Assembly (NCBI GenBank): GCA_032164245.1
Contig: JAVMKO010000003.1
Location: forward strand, 34,409,390 to 34,473,389
Direction: 5' to 3'
DNA length: 64,000 nucleotides
From: Sternotherus odoratus
Lineage: Eukaryota; Chordata; Testudines; Kinosternidae
A model generated the notes under the pieces. It had not been told where the DNA came from, searched no databases, and was given only the letters and a program-made list of their open reading frames with translations. Below are positions 10,986 to 24,017 of the stretch, piece by piece (the stretch's first letter is position 1; each line of letters opens with the position of its first letter). The position numbers and the translations under genes were made by a program.

Positions 10986-11677
10986 CAAGGCTCAGATAAT
11001 TATTAACTTGTCTTTTTTTTTTCTTTGAGAAAAGCATTCCAGCACAGATGTGTCTGGATAAAATCAAGAATGATTGTGACCAAAACAAAGCAAGACATTA
11101 TTCCCCCCCATGCCCTCCATCAGAACACAAATTTTCTTGGTGAGAATATAGGATTTAATCCTCAATTAGCGTAGATTGGCATAGCTACATTCACTTCAAG
11201 GGAGCACATTGCTTTATTGCAGTTGAAGCCCTATTCCATAGTTTCTAAGGTCTGGACAGTTTCTCTACAAATGTTTCTACTTGTTGTTAGATGGGTTTAA
11301 TCTTTTAAACTCAAAACCATGACTTCTGAGTTTTCCTCTGCCACAGATTTCCTGTACAATGTCAGGTTTAGACAAAATTTCAAAACTTGGGGGCCCAAAG
11401 ATAACTAACTAAAGTTATCTGTAGACACTAAAATAAGTAGCCAAATTTTCAGAATTACTGAACATTTGCAGTTCTCACTGAAATTAGGGTGTGCGGAAAA
11501 TAAATATAAAATGCATTAATCTTTTTCTTAACCCCTGGTCTGTTTAGACTTTTCTGTCTCCAGATATTTTGTGTTGAAGGACTTGTGTTTAAGGGAGATG
11601 TAATATATCCTGGAAGAAGGGCAAAGCTCCTATGCAGTGAGTAGGAAATAAAAGTCTATATACTTAAGTCCAAAGCA
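10986..11677. other. Non-coding DNA, nothing recognised
   Basis: AT-rich. A short 'attagcgtagattggcatagctac' type phrase (about 11167-11190) again recalls turtle MITEs. No gene. Confidence 0.4.
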
Positions 11678-11968
11678 GACTGTAAAGAGTTACAAAGGGA
11701 TCTCACAAAACTGAGTGACCGGGCAACAAAATGGCAGATGAAATTCAATGTTGAAAAATGCAAAGTAATGCACATTGGAAAACATAATCCCAACTATATA
11801 TATAAAATGATGGGGTCTGGGAATGGGCAACAGGGATGGATCATGTGATGATTATATTTTCGGTTCATTCTTTCCAAAGAACCTGGCATTGGCCACTATC
11901 AGAAGACAGGCTATTGGGCTAGATGAACCTTTGGTCTGATCCAGTCTCACCATTCTTTTTAACAGTCA
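11678..11968 (+). mobile_element. CR1/L3-type LINE relic with internal deletion, plus strand
   Basis: The first 140 bases translate in one frame to CR1 reverse transcriptase sequence just downstream of the FADDT motif: ELQRDLTKLSDRATKWQMKF, then NVEKCKVMHIGKHNPNY. This is the same place as '[13 protein letters not shown]' in the copy at 6.2 kb. It then jumps to the 3' UTR of the same class of LINE: 'ggatggatcatgtgatgatt', 'cctggcattggccactat', 'gggctagatgaacctttgg', 'tctgatccagt'. Several hundred bases of ORF2 are therefore deleted between about 11815 and 11835. It belongs to a different subfamily from the 6.0-kb copy. Confidence 0.9.
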
Positions 11969-14055
11969 ACATCACAATTATTAACATAAACACATCTACC
12001 TAATGCAACATATTGGATTTTCTTAACATAATTAGTATTTTCATGTACTTCAGTGGGCCAGAATTTGGATGAAAAGAATTCACTAAAAACTGAATAATAG
12101 CTTTGGAAAGCCTGGGAATTTTTCAGCAAAAATCATTGAATATTGAAAACATGTTTAATGATCATATTCCTTATCTGTTATGTTTTTTTACTAACATTTT
12201 ATTGCAAGCAGAATTACACCAACCTATTCCCTATCATATTAGAACAGGCTTATTTGGGAAAAAATGTTTTTTTTTCCCTGCCATATAATTGCTGTTTCAA
12301 CTGTTGTACCTCTTATTGTTTTGGGATGAATTATGTTATGTTTGTCTGTTCTCTAAGAATATTCCAGAGACATTTTTTCCATTTTTTGTTTCCCATAAAA
12401 ATACTGTGTCATCCCAGGACTTTCTTGACATCTAACATATTTGGGTTATTTTGCAAGGGAACCTATCTTGTGGTTTGAGGAAATCAAAGAGGTTTATATT
12501 CCTTTTCACAAGTTGCTGAAGTAGGAGAAGCAGTTTCTCCTAACACTCCACAATTAATGATTCCATGAATGTACTGTTCAACTTCTGTGACTAATATTTT
12601 GTTTTGGTAATTAATTTAGTCTGAATATGTCTCTGATGATCTTGTCTAGCAACCATTTTGGGAATTGAGTAACTCAATTTCTTACTATATATGCTGTATT
12701 TATTCCACTGATGTGTCTGTGAAATGAATTTTTACCACCTTTTCCACTAAGCTTACTGTAACTGATGGCTTGATAGAAATGGATATGCTGGTATCAAACT
12801 GAAGGCAATGCCTTTAAGACTATCTACTCTATTATTATAGGTTGGGCACTCTGTTCTTCATTATGGTTTCACTTTATCTGTGGGCCTAAACTGTTATTGA
12901 TCTTCTCCAAACCCACTGGAAGAGCACGGGAGTGAGATCTTGAGCAATTTAAAATATTCCAATATTCTCATGGCTATTCTCTTTTTTGACCACACAAAAG
13001 AATACACCTTTATGATAGTATAACTTCAAATAAAACGGATCACGTGAGTGGCAGCCATTCAGTAGCAATTATTTTAACCCTTTAATAGACACATAGAGCC
13101 AAATCCAACTCCCCCTGAAGTCAACAGAAGCCTTTCTATTACACTCTTTCAGTAGGAGTTGTATGGGATCCTCACACAGGTGATCTGTCCATTTTAGTAA
13201 GCATGGGAAGTAGAACTAAAGCCCAGATCCTCTGGTGTAAAAAAAATTGGTATAGCTGCAGTTGAGGATCTGGCCCAAGAACACTTGTTGTCTAATTGTG
13301 GCTCTTCAGTTGATTCCCTCTATCACCTTCTTACGTATGAAGTGGTGAAAATTTGAGACACTTGCAGCCTGATTTTCAGAGGTGTTGGACATCTGCATTT
13401 CCCGCTGATGTCGAAAAATCAGCTAAATTGGCTAAATTTGGACACCCTACTTCAGTGGCCATTTTTTACATTTTTACGCTAACTTTTCTGTCAAAGTTTA
13501 TCTGTAAATGAAGATAATATTTGTGTCAAAAAGGAGTTGTGGTGATTAATGGTTAGTGTTTCAAAGTGATTTGAAGATGAAGTGCTTAGTATAATTATTT
13601 TTCAAATATGAATATGGTATTGGGGTAACAAACAGTATATACAAGAAACTGTAAGGAAGAAAGTTTGAAGAAAAGTTACCCAGTAAGTTTTGCTGTGGGA
13701 ACAGAACTGTCAAAACAGAGGGAAAAGACTATAAAAAGACTTCTTTTTTGAAGGTGATTTTCATTGTGATGTCAATAAAGATGAGAGCCAGCTAAAATTC
13801 AGAATTTTTGGTTCACAGAAATTGTCATTTTGAAATTTGGTTTTGGTTTGATCTGAACCCAAAGTGTTGGGTTTTTTTTTTTCAAAATTTCCAATGAACA
13901 GATGATTCCAAGAAATTATTTTTGGAAGAACCAAAATAAGGTGTAGCTGAAATGAAATATGCTCCTCGGATCCCCTGAAGTGGCTCAGTAAAATTGGTGT
14001 GACTCATCTGAGTCTCACCACTGCTGTTCAGTGGTGGGCAGAACTAAAACTGGCG
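11969..14055. other. AT-rich non-coding DNA
   Basis: No exon. It contains one MITE-like piece (13096-13277, listed). A second short piece near 13365-13460 has 'tgattttcagaggtg' wording that I associate with turtle MITEs. The frame at 12143-12478 is Phe/Leu/Cys-rich chance coding in T-rich DNA. Confidence 0.45.
13096..13277. mobile_element. MITE-like element with GGCC-AGATCC type ends
   Basis: The left end 'gagccaaatccaac' and the reverse complement of the right end 'tgggccagatcctcaac' are alike. The body has 'ccctgaagtcaacagaag' and 'cagtaggagttgtatgg', wording typical of short hAT-like MITEs in reptiles. Length is about 180 bp, with no coding capacity and no clear target duplication. Confidence 0.4.
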
Positions 14056-14420
14056 TTAATCTTGACAACAGCTTCCAGGAATTCCAGGGCCAGGACTTCC
14101 AAACTCCTGGGCCAGCGGGCTCTCTGACTCCCTGAGCCTGGGGAGTCTGCTGTCCCAAGAATCCAGTTGCCCAGCAGGGAACCTAGAAGCCCTGAGAACT
14201 CCAGAGCAAGTTGGTGCTCTTAGGGCTTCCAGGCTTCCTGCTGTTGGCACTGGGATCTTGGAAGCCCTGCGAGTACCTGCTTGATCTGGGTCTCCCAGAG
14301 ATGCTACAGTCTCACTTCTCTGCTGCAGAGGAAGGAGCCAAGCCCCAGTAGGAGGCAACGTTCACAGGTGTTGATGCAGAGAGACTGGAAGCCCTGGTGT
14401 CCCTGTCTCTGGAGCCGTCC
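14056..14420. other. Isolated GC-rich block of unknown nature
   Basis: The block is G/C-rich with repeated phrases such as 'gaagccct', 'ccaggaattccagggccagg' and 'gggagtctgctg', suggesting a degenerate tandem or a GC-rich repeat. A 100-codon minus-strand frame (14056-14358) is rich in Pro, Ser, Gly and Ala and shows no domain. I cannot name the repeat. Confidence 0.45.
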
Positions 14421-15544
14421 ACCATAGTATTAGTACCAATTAGTGATTTAATGCACTTCTAATTATAGGTGCCTCAAAGTAAATAGTAATAGAACACTAT
14501 CACAGGCTAATGGCATCCTGCTGCTATAGAAAAACCAATGCAAATTGAAACATACAAAACAAAATGGAAATTTGTGGTGAAACCCAAAAATATATTTTCA
14601 AAGCAAGACAAATTGATTCTGTGCAATTTTTTTTTATTCTTTTGGCATTATCTTTCTAAAAAAACAAAAAACCCAAACCCTACATTATCTTAAAATCTTA
14701 CCTTACTTTCTTTTACATCTCTAAAATAGACTTTTTGCCTCTCTCACGATGATTTTTTGGCATCAGGCATTAGTATAAAAATGACCTTATTATCTATGTG
14801 ACAGTTATTGCAACATCGTGCAATATCTTTGGGGATCATACTGTATTAAGTTTATGTATTACTGTGGGCCATGGTTTGTGTACAACTCTAGGGGGGAAAA
14901 GATTTATCACAACTCATCCAGGAAGCAAAAGCTGTCTGCTTAAGTTGAAACACCACCAAGAGAGAAGCCATTCCTCAGGAGAGGCGTGTATATACTGGTT
15001 CAAAATTGGGTTTTTCCAGAGACCAACAGACAAAGAAAGGGATTTTGGCATAAAAAAGCTGTGTTCAAACTGACTCATTGTCTTTTTTCTGATCCAGAAA
15101 ATGGACAGGATCTTCCGTACAAGGGGGTCCCTCAATCCTTGTGGAAGGGTTGAGAAGACTTTGGACTACTGGGGCCCCATAAGATTGATGGGTGACCTTG
15201 AATTTTAGTAATTTTGAATGTTTTTTTTCTGTAATGCTTTTACCTTATGAATAATTGTGCTTGCTTAGAAAGATCTGCACAGTAGCTTGTAACTTGTAAC
15301 TGTAACTGCAATGCAGAGCCCTCAAAGAAAAAAGGCACAGATGCTGGTCTTTAGGCTAGCTAGCTTGCTAGAGGTGTCACAGTGTATGCAGCCTTAAACC
15401 CTCTGGTAAAAAGATAGTTGAACAAGGGTCCCTGCCTAGAGACAGGTGATGTCTTGAGAGCCAACTGGGAACTCATGAAGTGGACCGCCTATGGTGGAGG
15501 GAGTTCTGGTGGAGTTACCCTGAAACTCAGACTAAGGACAAAAG
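14421..15544. other. Non-coding DNA, nothing recognised
   Basis: AT-rich DNA with T-runs. Frames on both strands at 14798-15135 overlap each other and show no domain. A LINE or LTR relic may be present around 15060-15540, but I cannot place it. Confidence 0.4.
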
Positions 15545-15612
15545 GGATCTGATCTTCATGGTCATCTAGTCTAACCTGCACATTGCAGGCCACAGAACAT
15601 GTGAATCTGTGA
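15545..15612 (-). mobile_element. CR1 3' end fragment, minus strand
   Basis: The plus strand 'gatcttcatggtcatctagt', 'ctaacctgcacat' and 'gcaggccacagaac' is the reverse complement of a CR1 3' UTR segment. Only about 70 bases are recognisable. Confidence 0.6.
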
Positions 15613-17365
15613 CAGTATATATTCTTTCTTTCAGGGCAAAATTATGGAGCTTCATCCCCTTACACTTAGACCACAGCTAATATTTTCCATTTCCAAAACA
15701 GCCTCTACATCTCTCCCTGCAACTATGTGCACATAGTCATGTGTAGTCAATCTGCAGAAACAACTGGCATTTCCACCTACAAGGAAGGTATGGCATTTCC
15801 ACCTGTAAGAAAGGTATGTCAAAGTTCTATATACATCTGCAAAACCTATCTGGAGATAAAAATAAATAGAACAAATAAATAAATCCCATTCCAGCTCCAA
15901 GTGATAAAGATGTAAAACTCAAAACCTGTCCCCCAGAAAATATCTTGACCATTACATAATTATACATCTGCAATTATTTCTAAAGTACATTCTTCATCTA
16001 ATAACTTGGTTATTTTATAATTTGTTTGCTTCTCCAGACTCTAAATTAAAATATGTGAGCAGTATTTCTTCTCTGCTGCAACCATTTTCAGTAAAATGGA
16101 AGAGTTTTCAAGAGAACCATATCAAATTAGTTCATCTATATACAATATTTATTAACTACTCTAAAGAAGGTTTAATCACACTTTAGCCACCCATTCAATT
16201 TACAAAAATAGGCAGTCATTTTTAAACAATGCTGCATGTGCATTTACATAGAGTTGAGAAGTCACAGCACTACAAGCTATAGGACAACTAAACTAGAACT
16301 TTCAAAAATGTAGTTACTCTGACTTGTTAGCCAAAGGTCAATAATTGCTGTCATGTATTTTAACAATTGAAAGTAGGATGGAATCTTTCCCTTGTATAGC
16401 CTATGTGGTTTATTTTGTAATGTTTAAAAATGTAAGCCTTTGATTTCCCTGGAGTAGAAGGCCAGCACTAAATCTATGCAACACATATATCCTACTTAAG
16501 TCATCAATATAATTTGCTTTGGTGATTTCAGTCTTTTCCTTCTCAGGACAGGGCCTAAGTTGGACTTTAGAACTGCATAGGACTTTTGCTGGGAGGAATT
16601 TCACTCTAAACAAAAGCTATAGCATAGACCTTGAATAGAAGCAAGTAATCTAAAGAGTAGTGAAAATAATACCTTTATGCATTACAGTGGAAGAATATTC
16701 CACAGATGGGAAAGATAGGAGGCTTGTTTCCATATATCATATTATTGCTAGCTTCTCCTCAGAAATAATAACTTCTGTTTTGAAGAACCCTTGATGCCTC
16801 ATGGAAAACTTTGCAAAAACATACTATTTCAAAATAATTATTTCTATTAGATGTCAAATATAACCAATTTAACTGTTCTATTTTTTCTTAAAATCATTAT
16901 TAGGCACATGTGCAAAGCAACAGTATTATTGTAATAAACAAAGGAGAGAAATATGGCATATTTTATACTGAAATATTTTTGTATGTAAGAGGAATCATCC
17001 TTAATAAGTTGTTTTTTTATATTTTTCCTGAGGCATCAGTAAGTATGAAAGACTTTCATTTAAGTTCCTGGCCACTAAAATCAGCTTTCTGTGAGAAAAA
17101 AAATAGATTAAATTTTGAAAATTTGTCAGGCCTGTAGAGTTAAGGCACAAAAGCACAACAGTGTCTACTAGGTCAAGAACATTGAGCCAGTGAAGAATTA
17201 TGGCAATTACTTCTGATCTGGAGGCACTTACGCAGTTACTGTAACATCTATCTTGCACCTTTCACATGTTTAAATGTCTAATTAGGATGTCTATTTCTAT
17301 AGCTTTATTAGAAGCTTTTTAAAGGACCTTCTTTTTTGCACATAATAAAGGGAGCTGCTGGCAGG

Positions 17366-17370
<5 letters not shown>
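15613..17370. other. AT-rich non-coding DNA
   Basis: No gene or nameable repeat. A short direct duplication ('ggcatttccacctacaagg' at about 15767-15786 and 'ggcatttccacctgtaaga' at about 15791-15810) is visible. Open frames are short and lack domains. Confidence 0.45.

Positions 17371-17399
<29 letters not shown>
17371..17399. repeat. (GT)n microsatellite
   Basis: About 14 perfect GT units. Confidence 0.97.
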
Positions 17400-17401
<2 letters not shown>

Positions 17402-20377
17402 GCTAACTTTTGACATCACTCCTCACTATTCAAAATACCCCTAATTTTATGAGTTTCAGAGCATAAAGCAAAACCTGTCTATGGTTTCCTACTATTTGAA
17501 AAGAGGAGAAACTCATAAGGGTGGTTAATGGTTGAAAAAAGGAGGTTTGTTTCATTCATCAGTTTGTCTGGTTTGCTGTTTGGGGATCAGGTGTGATAGA
17601 ATTACTGAAGTTTAATTATAATGGTTAGGAATTTATTCTGCTTAACCAGTTTGCTGTTGAGCTCCAGACACATTGAGTTCAATAAGACCCAAAGCTTGAT
17701 AGGCCCACTGCCTAGTAAAGTTGCTTGTCCTGGTTTCTTGAAACAAGTTGCTGCTCATTGTTCTTCTCCATCTGTTGATGAGGAGGACACCTGTGAAATC
17801 CTCTTAGAGAATCTGTATTGATTTACTCTTACAGATAGATTGGGAAAATGAGAGTCTTGTGAAAGACAGCTGCCATCTCTTTAGAGTGTATGTTTTTAAA
17901 AACTATTATCTCTACCCGGTGATTTCAGCTGCAGTTATTAATAGCCCGCAAATGCCTCCCAAGTATTCGGTATTGTGGTAACATGAGTCTCCCTTTGGTC
18001 ATGCTGCTTCTCTTCCTTATAGCAACTAAGAGCTATCTTGATTTAGACCTGCACTATGTGGTGTAGGTGCAATTCCAAATTATTATGTGTCATGGTCAAT
18101 TGTTCAATGAGTAATTAAAGTCCATTCAGTCATGTCTGAATACTGGATACATATCATAGCAGAATTTTCTGAAGCCTTCTCAATCCATTGCTAACTTTGC
18201 CCTTACAGTACATGACCTCTCAATAAATGGCTGTACACTATCTACTCATTTTCTTGCTGGTTGTTGCTAGTTTGATGACCACAATAACTTTCTCAAAGTT
18301 TTTTTTCCCATCTCTACACTGGATGTAACTAAAGTACATAAATTTTCAATTCTTGATTTCCAACAGTAGAGTCTGTTTCTTTGGGTGAGGTGTGAGACAA
18401 GAGTGCATTCTGTCGCCCTGTCTGTTCAACATGTATACAGAATTGTTCAATAACTGATGGAATTACATATACTACTCTGTGCATGAGACAAACATAATAC
18501 TTCCTTTCATTTAAAGGATGTGAGGTTTCCTCTATTGTTACCTGTGCTCTCTCTTGTCAGACAGTGTGTATTATTGGAGTTCTAGGGAGCTTATTTCAAG
18601 AGAGTAAACAGGAGAATTCAGCCCAGTTTATAAAATGTGCAAACACTGCAGAAAGAAATCTTTGTCTTGTCTTTTCCCATCAATGGTGGGTTGGGATAGT
18701 GTCATATATTAATAGCATCTAGTTAGTGTGTGACACTATGTGCCTTTTGTCTTGCAAGTCACCTTAATGACTAGAATATCTAGCTGGGAGTTTTAGATAG
18801 GAACACAACTTAGTGTTTAAGCATCTGGTTTGAAATACCTAAACTCCCTGGAAACAAAGATTTCAAATCACTGCAGTGCAGATTCAGATTTAGGCTTTGA
18901 AGGTACTATGTAAGTAAATGCTTTGAAGTAAATACTATGCAAATTACTCTGTGGAGATCATTAGACACAAACTTAGAAATGTTCAATCTGCTGTATCTGG
19001 ATACCAAAAATCCAGTGGTACTTTCCACAAGAAAAATCAGAGTTAGCCAAACTGTCCACGCCATATTTTGTCCAATTGTTTGCCAACCTCATCAGTTGAG
19101 GACACAAGTCAGTTGTATTGTATGTATATAGTTTGCTATATATTTTGGAATCCTTTGAAATTCAAGATGTTTGAATAATGTGAGGATGAAGAGGAATGTA
19201 TAGAAGATTATAAACCTAATTCTTCAGGACGTAAACCAACCACTAACTAACTGATGGGGATTAGGAATAAACTTCCTCTTAAAGTAGGTTATTCTATAAT
19301 TGTCTACTACCATTTTCTTAGACCTCTGAACATTTGGTACTGATCATTGGCAAGATAATATATTGGAAAACTAGTGTGATCCTGTATGTCACTATCTATT
19401 TATGTGTTTATTCCTGCATCTCTAGGATGATTAAAAAAAACATATTTTGGTCTGCTAACAAGAGGACTTTATTCTTGCTTCTATTCATATTTTCTGTGCT
19501 CCTTTGGGAATAAAATATTTGACTATTTTGAGGGCAGGAGCTGACATAGCAATGATCATGAGAAAGGTATGCTCACCACAATCAAAGTGCTAAGCATTGT
19601 TGGACATAAACAGATTACAGCCCTTTAGATAAAACACACATTTATGTTTGCTTACTTATTTCTTTAACATTTATTATAATGGAAATTTAGATAATATGAG
19701 GTATATAAAGTTATTCCAATTACTTAGCCTTGACAGTAGTAGGTATGTGGTATGAAAGCAAGCAAATATGTTAGCTTTGGACATAGCTAAACATTACATT
19801 CTTTGAAGTTATATGTTTATGAAATTTACAGAACAGGTATAATGCAGCCTACGTGTAATAATTCTGGTTATACATTAATCTAACATAGCAAATAACATTA
19901 TGAAAAACTGATGGATGTTCTCAATCAAAGCAATAAAACTAAAATACATATGAATTAAACATGCTAATAATGGTAATAAATATTGAAAATATTTAGACCA
20001 AATAAAATTTGAATTCAGAACCTTGTGTAATATCAGTCATCAATATGTAATGCAAGTTTTGTCTTAGTAACTGTCTTTGAATGTTAAAACCTATCACACT
20101 GACATTGTACTGCTAGGTGTATTTTGCTAGACTTTAACAATATGTCTACACATTAATCCATCTCCACACACTTAAAAACACAATCACCTTCCTTGCGCAC
20201 ATGTATAATATCATCCCTATGCATACATACAGAAGTGACCTTTACAAAATTATCAGTTTTTCCAAAGGTGATTATAGTTACCTTACTATCTGCAGTAGTC
20301 CTTTGCATTAAACTATGTGAAATACCTGGAATACTTCAAGTACTGAGAATAAATATAATATATGTATATATATTTAT
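17400..20377. other. AT-rich non-coding DNA, about 3 kb
   Basis: I see no exon, RNA gene or recognisable repeat. The longest frames (60-90 codons) have no domain. This may be unique intergenic or intronic sequence. Confidence 0.5.
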
Positions 20378-20600
20378 CACAGAAACATGGGGCTGGAAGG
20401 GAAATCAAGAGGTCACCCCAGCATTGAGGCTTGACCAAGTGTACCTGGACTGTTCCTAATAGGTGTTTGCCTAATCTGTTCATAAAAATGTCCAGTAATG
20501 GAACCTCCACAACCACCCTTGGAATCCAATGCCAGTGCATAGTTATCCTTATAGTTAGAAAGTTTTTTCCCTAATATCTAACCTAAATATCCCTTGCTAC
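20378..20600 (-). mobile_element. CR1 LINE 3' end, minus strand
   Basis: Read on the minus strand it gives 'ggttagatattagggaaaaa', 'ctttctaactataaggataa', 'gcactggcattggattccaa', 'ggtggttgtggaggttcc' and 'ttggtcaagcctcaatgct', the last part of CR1 ORF2 and its 3' UTR (the 'RYLGRVVVEVPLL' region). It is 5'-truncated and has frameshifts. The frame at 20313-20540 covers part of it. Confidence 0.9.
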
Positions 20601-20604
20601 AGAT

Positions 20605-21483
20605 CATTAATCCTGGGGAATTCTGCATCACTATGCAGAATTCATGGCCCTCACAGATTTCTTTGCTTCCTTGCACAAGAATGACTTTCTGATAGGGAAG
20701 CAAAGGGGAGCCAAAAGAGCGGTCATATGCCCCTCCCCAACAGTGTGGGTGCATTGTTTGGGGCACCTGGAGTAGCTAGCAGAGGGGAAATCACCCCGGG
20801 GGGAAGGGACAGAGCTTAGGTTCACCCTGGCAGGTAATTCCTACCCTTCACCAGGCTGAGTCCTAGTCCTAGCTGAGTCCTAATCCTAGCTGAGTCCTAG
20901 TCCTAGCTGAGTCCTAGTCCTAGCTGAGCTGGGAACAATAGAGGATGGGACTTCCTCTATCTCTGCAAGGAGCAGATGGCAGCAAGAAGCTCCACACCCC
21001 ATTATTCACCCCCCCCCCTTTTCCCCCCATCACTCCTTAGTGGGGAAGCATCACTGAATGAGGAGCTGCTCCTCCATCTGCCTAACTCCAGTGCATCCAG
21101 AATCACCACCCTGTGCTGAGCTGGACCCCCTCTACTGCCCCGGCATCTGGACCACCCTGATGATCCCCCTCCACCCTGACCTCTACCCCAATAAACGCCA
21201 ACTAGCTTCACCAGACTCCCAGTCCCCTAAGGTGCTCCACAAAGACTCACCTGATGACTCCACCTTCACCTGGACCCCAGCAGAGTCCTACTGTTCCTGC
21301 ATCCAGAACCCCACCCCCACCCCCCGTAAGTCCTCCTGTGCATCCAGATACCTCTCACACACACCTGGGCCCCCAACTGAGCTGTTTGCAACCAGATTGT
21401 CCCACACTTGGATCCCCCACACTAAGCAACTCCATGCTTGGATCCTGCCAGGCTGAACCTGCCTCATACATACCTGGTCCCTG
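20605..21483. mobile_element. C-rich composite repeat, type known to me from turtles
   Basis: It begins with a palindrome, gaattctgcat...atgcagaattc (20619-20644), followed by 'gatttctttgcttccttgca' and 'agaatgactttctgatagg'. After a 17-bp tandem block it turns into a long C-rich stretch (21050-21480) with 'aataaacgcc'. I remember a long turtle repeat that starts with 'gaattctgc...' and has a C-rich proline-codon body. Overlapping frames here (132-133 codons) are Pro/Ser/Thr-rich low complexity without a domain. Class unknown; borders approximate. Confidence 0.5.
20856..20928. repeat. 17-bp tandem repeat, four copies plus a partial
   Basis: The unit is ctgagtcctagtcctag, repeated at 20856, 20873, 20890 and 20907, followed by ctgag. 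Only the second copy differs, by one base (taatcc for tagtcc). The near identity suggests recent expansion. Confidence 0.95.
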
Positions 21484-21584
21484 CTGTGGTTTTTGTCCTA
21501 CCTTCTTCAGAGCTGCAGAACAATTGATCACCATCCTCTTTATGTCAGAACTTAAAACATCTTTAAGGATTGTTATGTTCCTGA

Positions 21585-21833
21585 TCAGTCTTCTTTGCTC
21601 AAAACGACACAGTCCTGTGGGACCTCGCCCATCCTCCATGAGCTCTCAAAGATAATTGCTAAGGTCTCGGAGATTGCTTCAGCTAGCTCCTTAAGTACCC
21701 TATCATGAATTTCCCCAGGCCCTGCTAACTTGAATACATTTAACTTCTTTAAATATCCTTCAACTTGTTCTTTCCCTATTTTGGCTAAAGACAGAGAGAG
21801 GTAATCTGTACTGAGTTTACTGAGCAAAGACAC
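21585..21833 (-). pseudogene. CR1 ORF2 fragment, N-terminal reverse transcriptase region, minus strand
   Basis: The minus-strand frame contains KIGKEQVEGYLKKLNVFKLA and 'GPGEIHDRVLKELAEAISE', then 'IIFESSWRMGEVPQDC', which is the CR1 segment where 'KSxGPDGIHPRVLKELA...PLAIIFEKSW' is usual. It covers the region just upstream of the polymerase fingers. At the low-coordinate end the frame leaves CR1 and reads on into 'RLIRNITILKD' sequence, so this is a short internal piece of CR1, truncated on both sides. It is separate from the CR1 3' end at 20.4-20.6 kb. Confidence 0.9.
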
Positions 21834-24017
21834 TCTTCAGAAATGAAACAGTCAACATAAAAATGTCATGTACTATGTAAAATACAGGTGCACAGCTTCA
21901 GCCAGCTCTGGTGGACACAAGCCCCCTCCCCTCCCTTTATGATGAGCTGAGAGTGGAGGAGGAAAGGAGAGATTCAGTTTTGCAGATTACAAGTTTCTCA
22001 CAATCACAAACATTCTTGGTTTTCCTAATATAGAACTAAAATGTATGTCAATAATCAAATGCGTTCTGAAGGATGAAAAAGCAGGAAGTCGAGTCTGTGG
22101 AGACAGGGTTCAGCGGCAAAAAGAAACGTTAATTAGTTAGATCTTCAATAAGCATCTTCCCCATTCCCAGAAGAGCTACATGATTTTTTGTTAGAACTGA
22201 AGAGACAGAGTCGGAGCAATGCTCAAAAAGACTGCACAAAGCAGTGACCATGAAAGCAGCAGGCGGCAGCTCCATTTTCCCTGTTTAATCTGACCTCTGT
22301 AGGTAACCACATAGGGAGATTAATAGGGTGATAGTGTAGGTGGGGGGTAGTTTTGCTGGTAACGATAATTAGTTATAATGAATGGAAATATCCAAAAAGC
22401 AACTGGGTGAGGGTTTTACAAGCATCTGGAGGGCATAGCTCCTCTCAGTCTTTTATGTTCTGTTTTGCAGTCAAGTTCAATGATTTCCAAAGTGAAATTC
22501 AATAGCCGACCTCTTCCTTCATATACAATATTTTATTAAGATGACAGGGATCATTTTAAGATGAATCATTTAACTATAAATAATGAGGATATAGGTGTAT
22601 GCATTATATTATAGACTAACATTGTAAAAAATACCATCTAAATTGTGGCCACAAAATATGAAAATGTGCACACAAAAATTAACACATCCAGATCAGCAAA
22701 CAGCACTTATAAATAGCTACCACACTACAATATTCTGATGGTATGTGCATTTACTTGGTTTGCATGCAATGGCTGTTTTGTGACCAATTACCTGTTTGTG
22801 AATGCAGATATTTCGCAGGTAGAATTTATATGTTGGCTTTTGAAAATTTACCTCAGAAACTGAAGATTAGATAGTTTGCAAATATTTGAGGCAATATGGT
22901 GTGCAAAGAACCTTTAGAAACAAGTACCTCTATGCTTTGCCTGGATTTTCATTTACACTCACTGTAAAGCAACTCTACTCTGCGACAGTAGCGTAAAAGG
23001 GAATAAGGCCCATCATTTTAATTGTTCAGGAATATTTTCCAATTAAAGTAAAGGAGACGTATTAAAATATTCAGCTGTGATGTACATAAATTTTCAGTTC
23101 TGGCTAGAAACACAGCGAGAAAAAATGAAAGTACAAAGTACTACACGTTGCTCTGAGGATTATTGAGAAGCACACATTTCTAAATTGCTGACATTGAAAA
23201 TTATGTAGAAGTTAATAATGATCAAAAAGTACTATGATGGTTGTTTAGTGACCTATATGTAGTAACTTGATGGAGTGCGTCTAGATGGATTTTTTTTTAG
23301 ATAATAAAAGCTTTCACTATTGGTACTAATGGAAACTGAATCACCCTTTTACCCTGAGCCCCTTCCCCAGAAAACTTATTTAATATGTCATCCTAAGAAA
23401 AGAGGCTCATGCTACCATATAAGAGTGAGGTGTGGGAAGTGTTTTATTTTTTTAGAGAGAGAGATGATTTTAGTGAAAGAAAAATGTGAACAACTCTACA
23501 CTAGCCCAATAATCTCATCTGGCAAACAACCACTGTAACTCACAGAGCAGACAATTAAGTTATGTATGCATTCATACAATATGGGTCTGTGCTCACATAA
23601 AATCTTATAAGCTATGCAGTGCTTGAATGGAAACTGAAGGAAGTGAGGCTGACGAGTTAGCATGTGGCACTCTTCCCTCTGCATGAGTACTCAATCAAAG
23701 CCTTGACCTGGTGGCAGAGAAAACTTTACTGCTCTATGAAGGCCAGATGTGGACAGATTTTTAAACCCTAACCACTTTTGATTATCTCTTGTGCCACTTT
23801 TTAGGAAAAAAAAAATATCAGGACTGCTGTCCTGATAATATCACTGCTGTCCTGGACAAATGCCATTATAGGTAATACAACATGTAAACCTAAAATCGCT
23901 GCTCTACTTTTACCAGGAGATGTTATTCTTCATTCCCTTTTCTAAAAACTGACATGTAGTGTAGTGCTAGAATTCAGTGACTGGTACAGTCAATTCTAAG
24001 AACGACTTAATTTCAGA
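21834..24017. other. AT-rich non-coding DNA
   Basis: No exon or named repeat. Mixed purine-rich pieces (21900-22260) and AT-rich pieces. The frames at 23320-23684 on both strands overlap and show no domain. Confidence 0.45.

Noticed and set aside
21058..21655. 132-133-codon Pro/Ser/Thr-rich frames
   Set aside because: Composition effect of the C-rich repeat; two overlapping frames in different phases both stay open.
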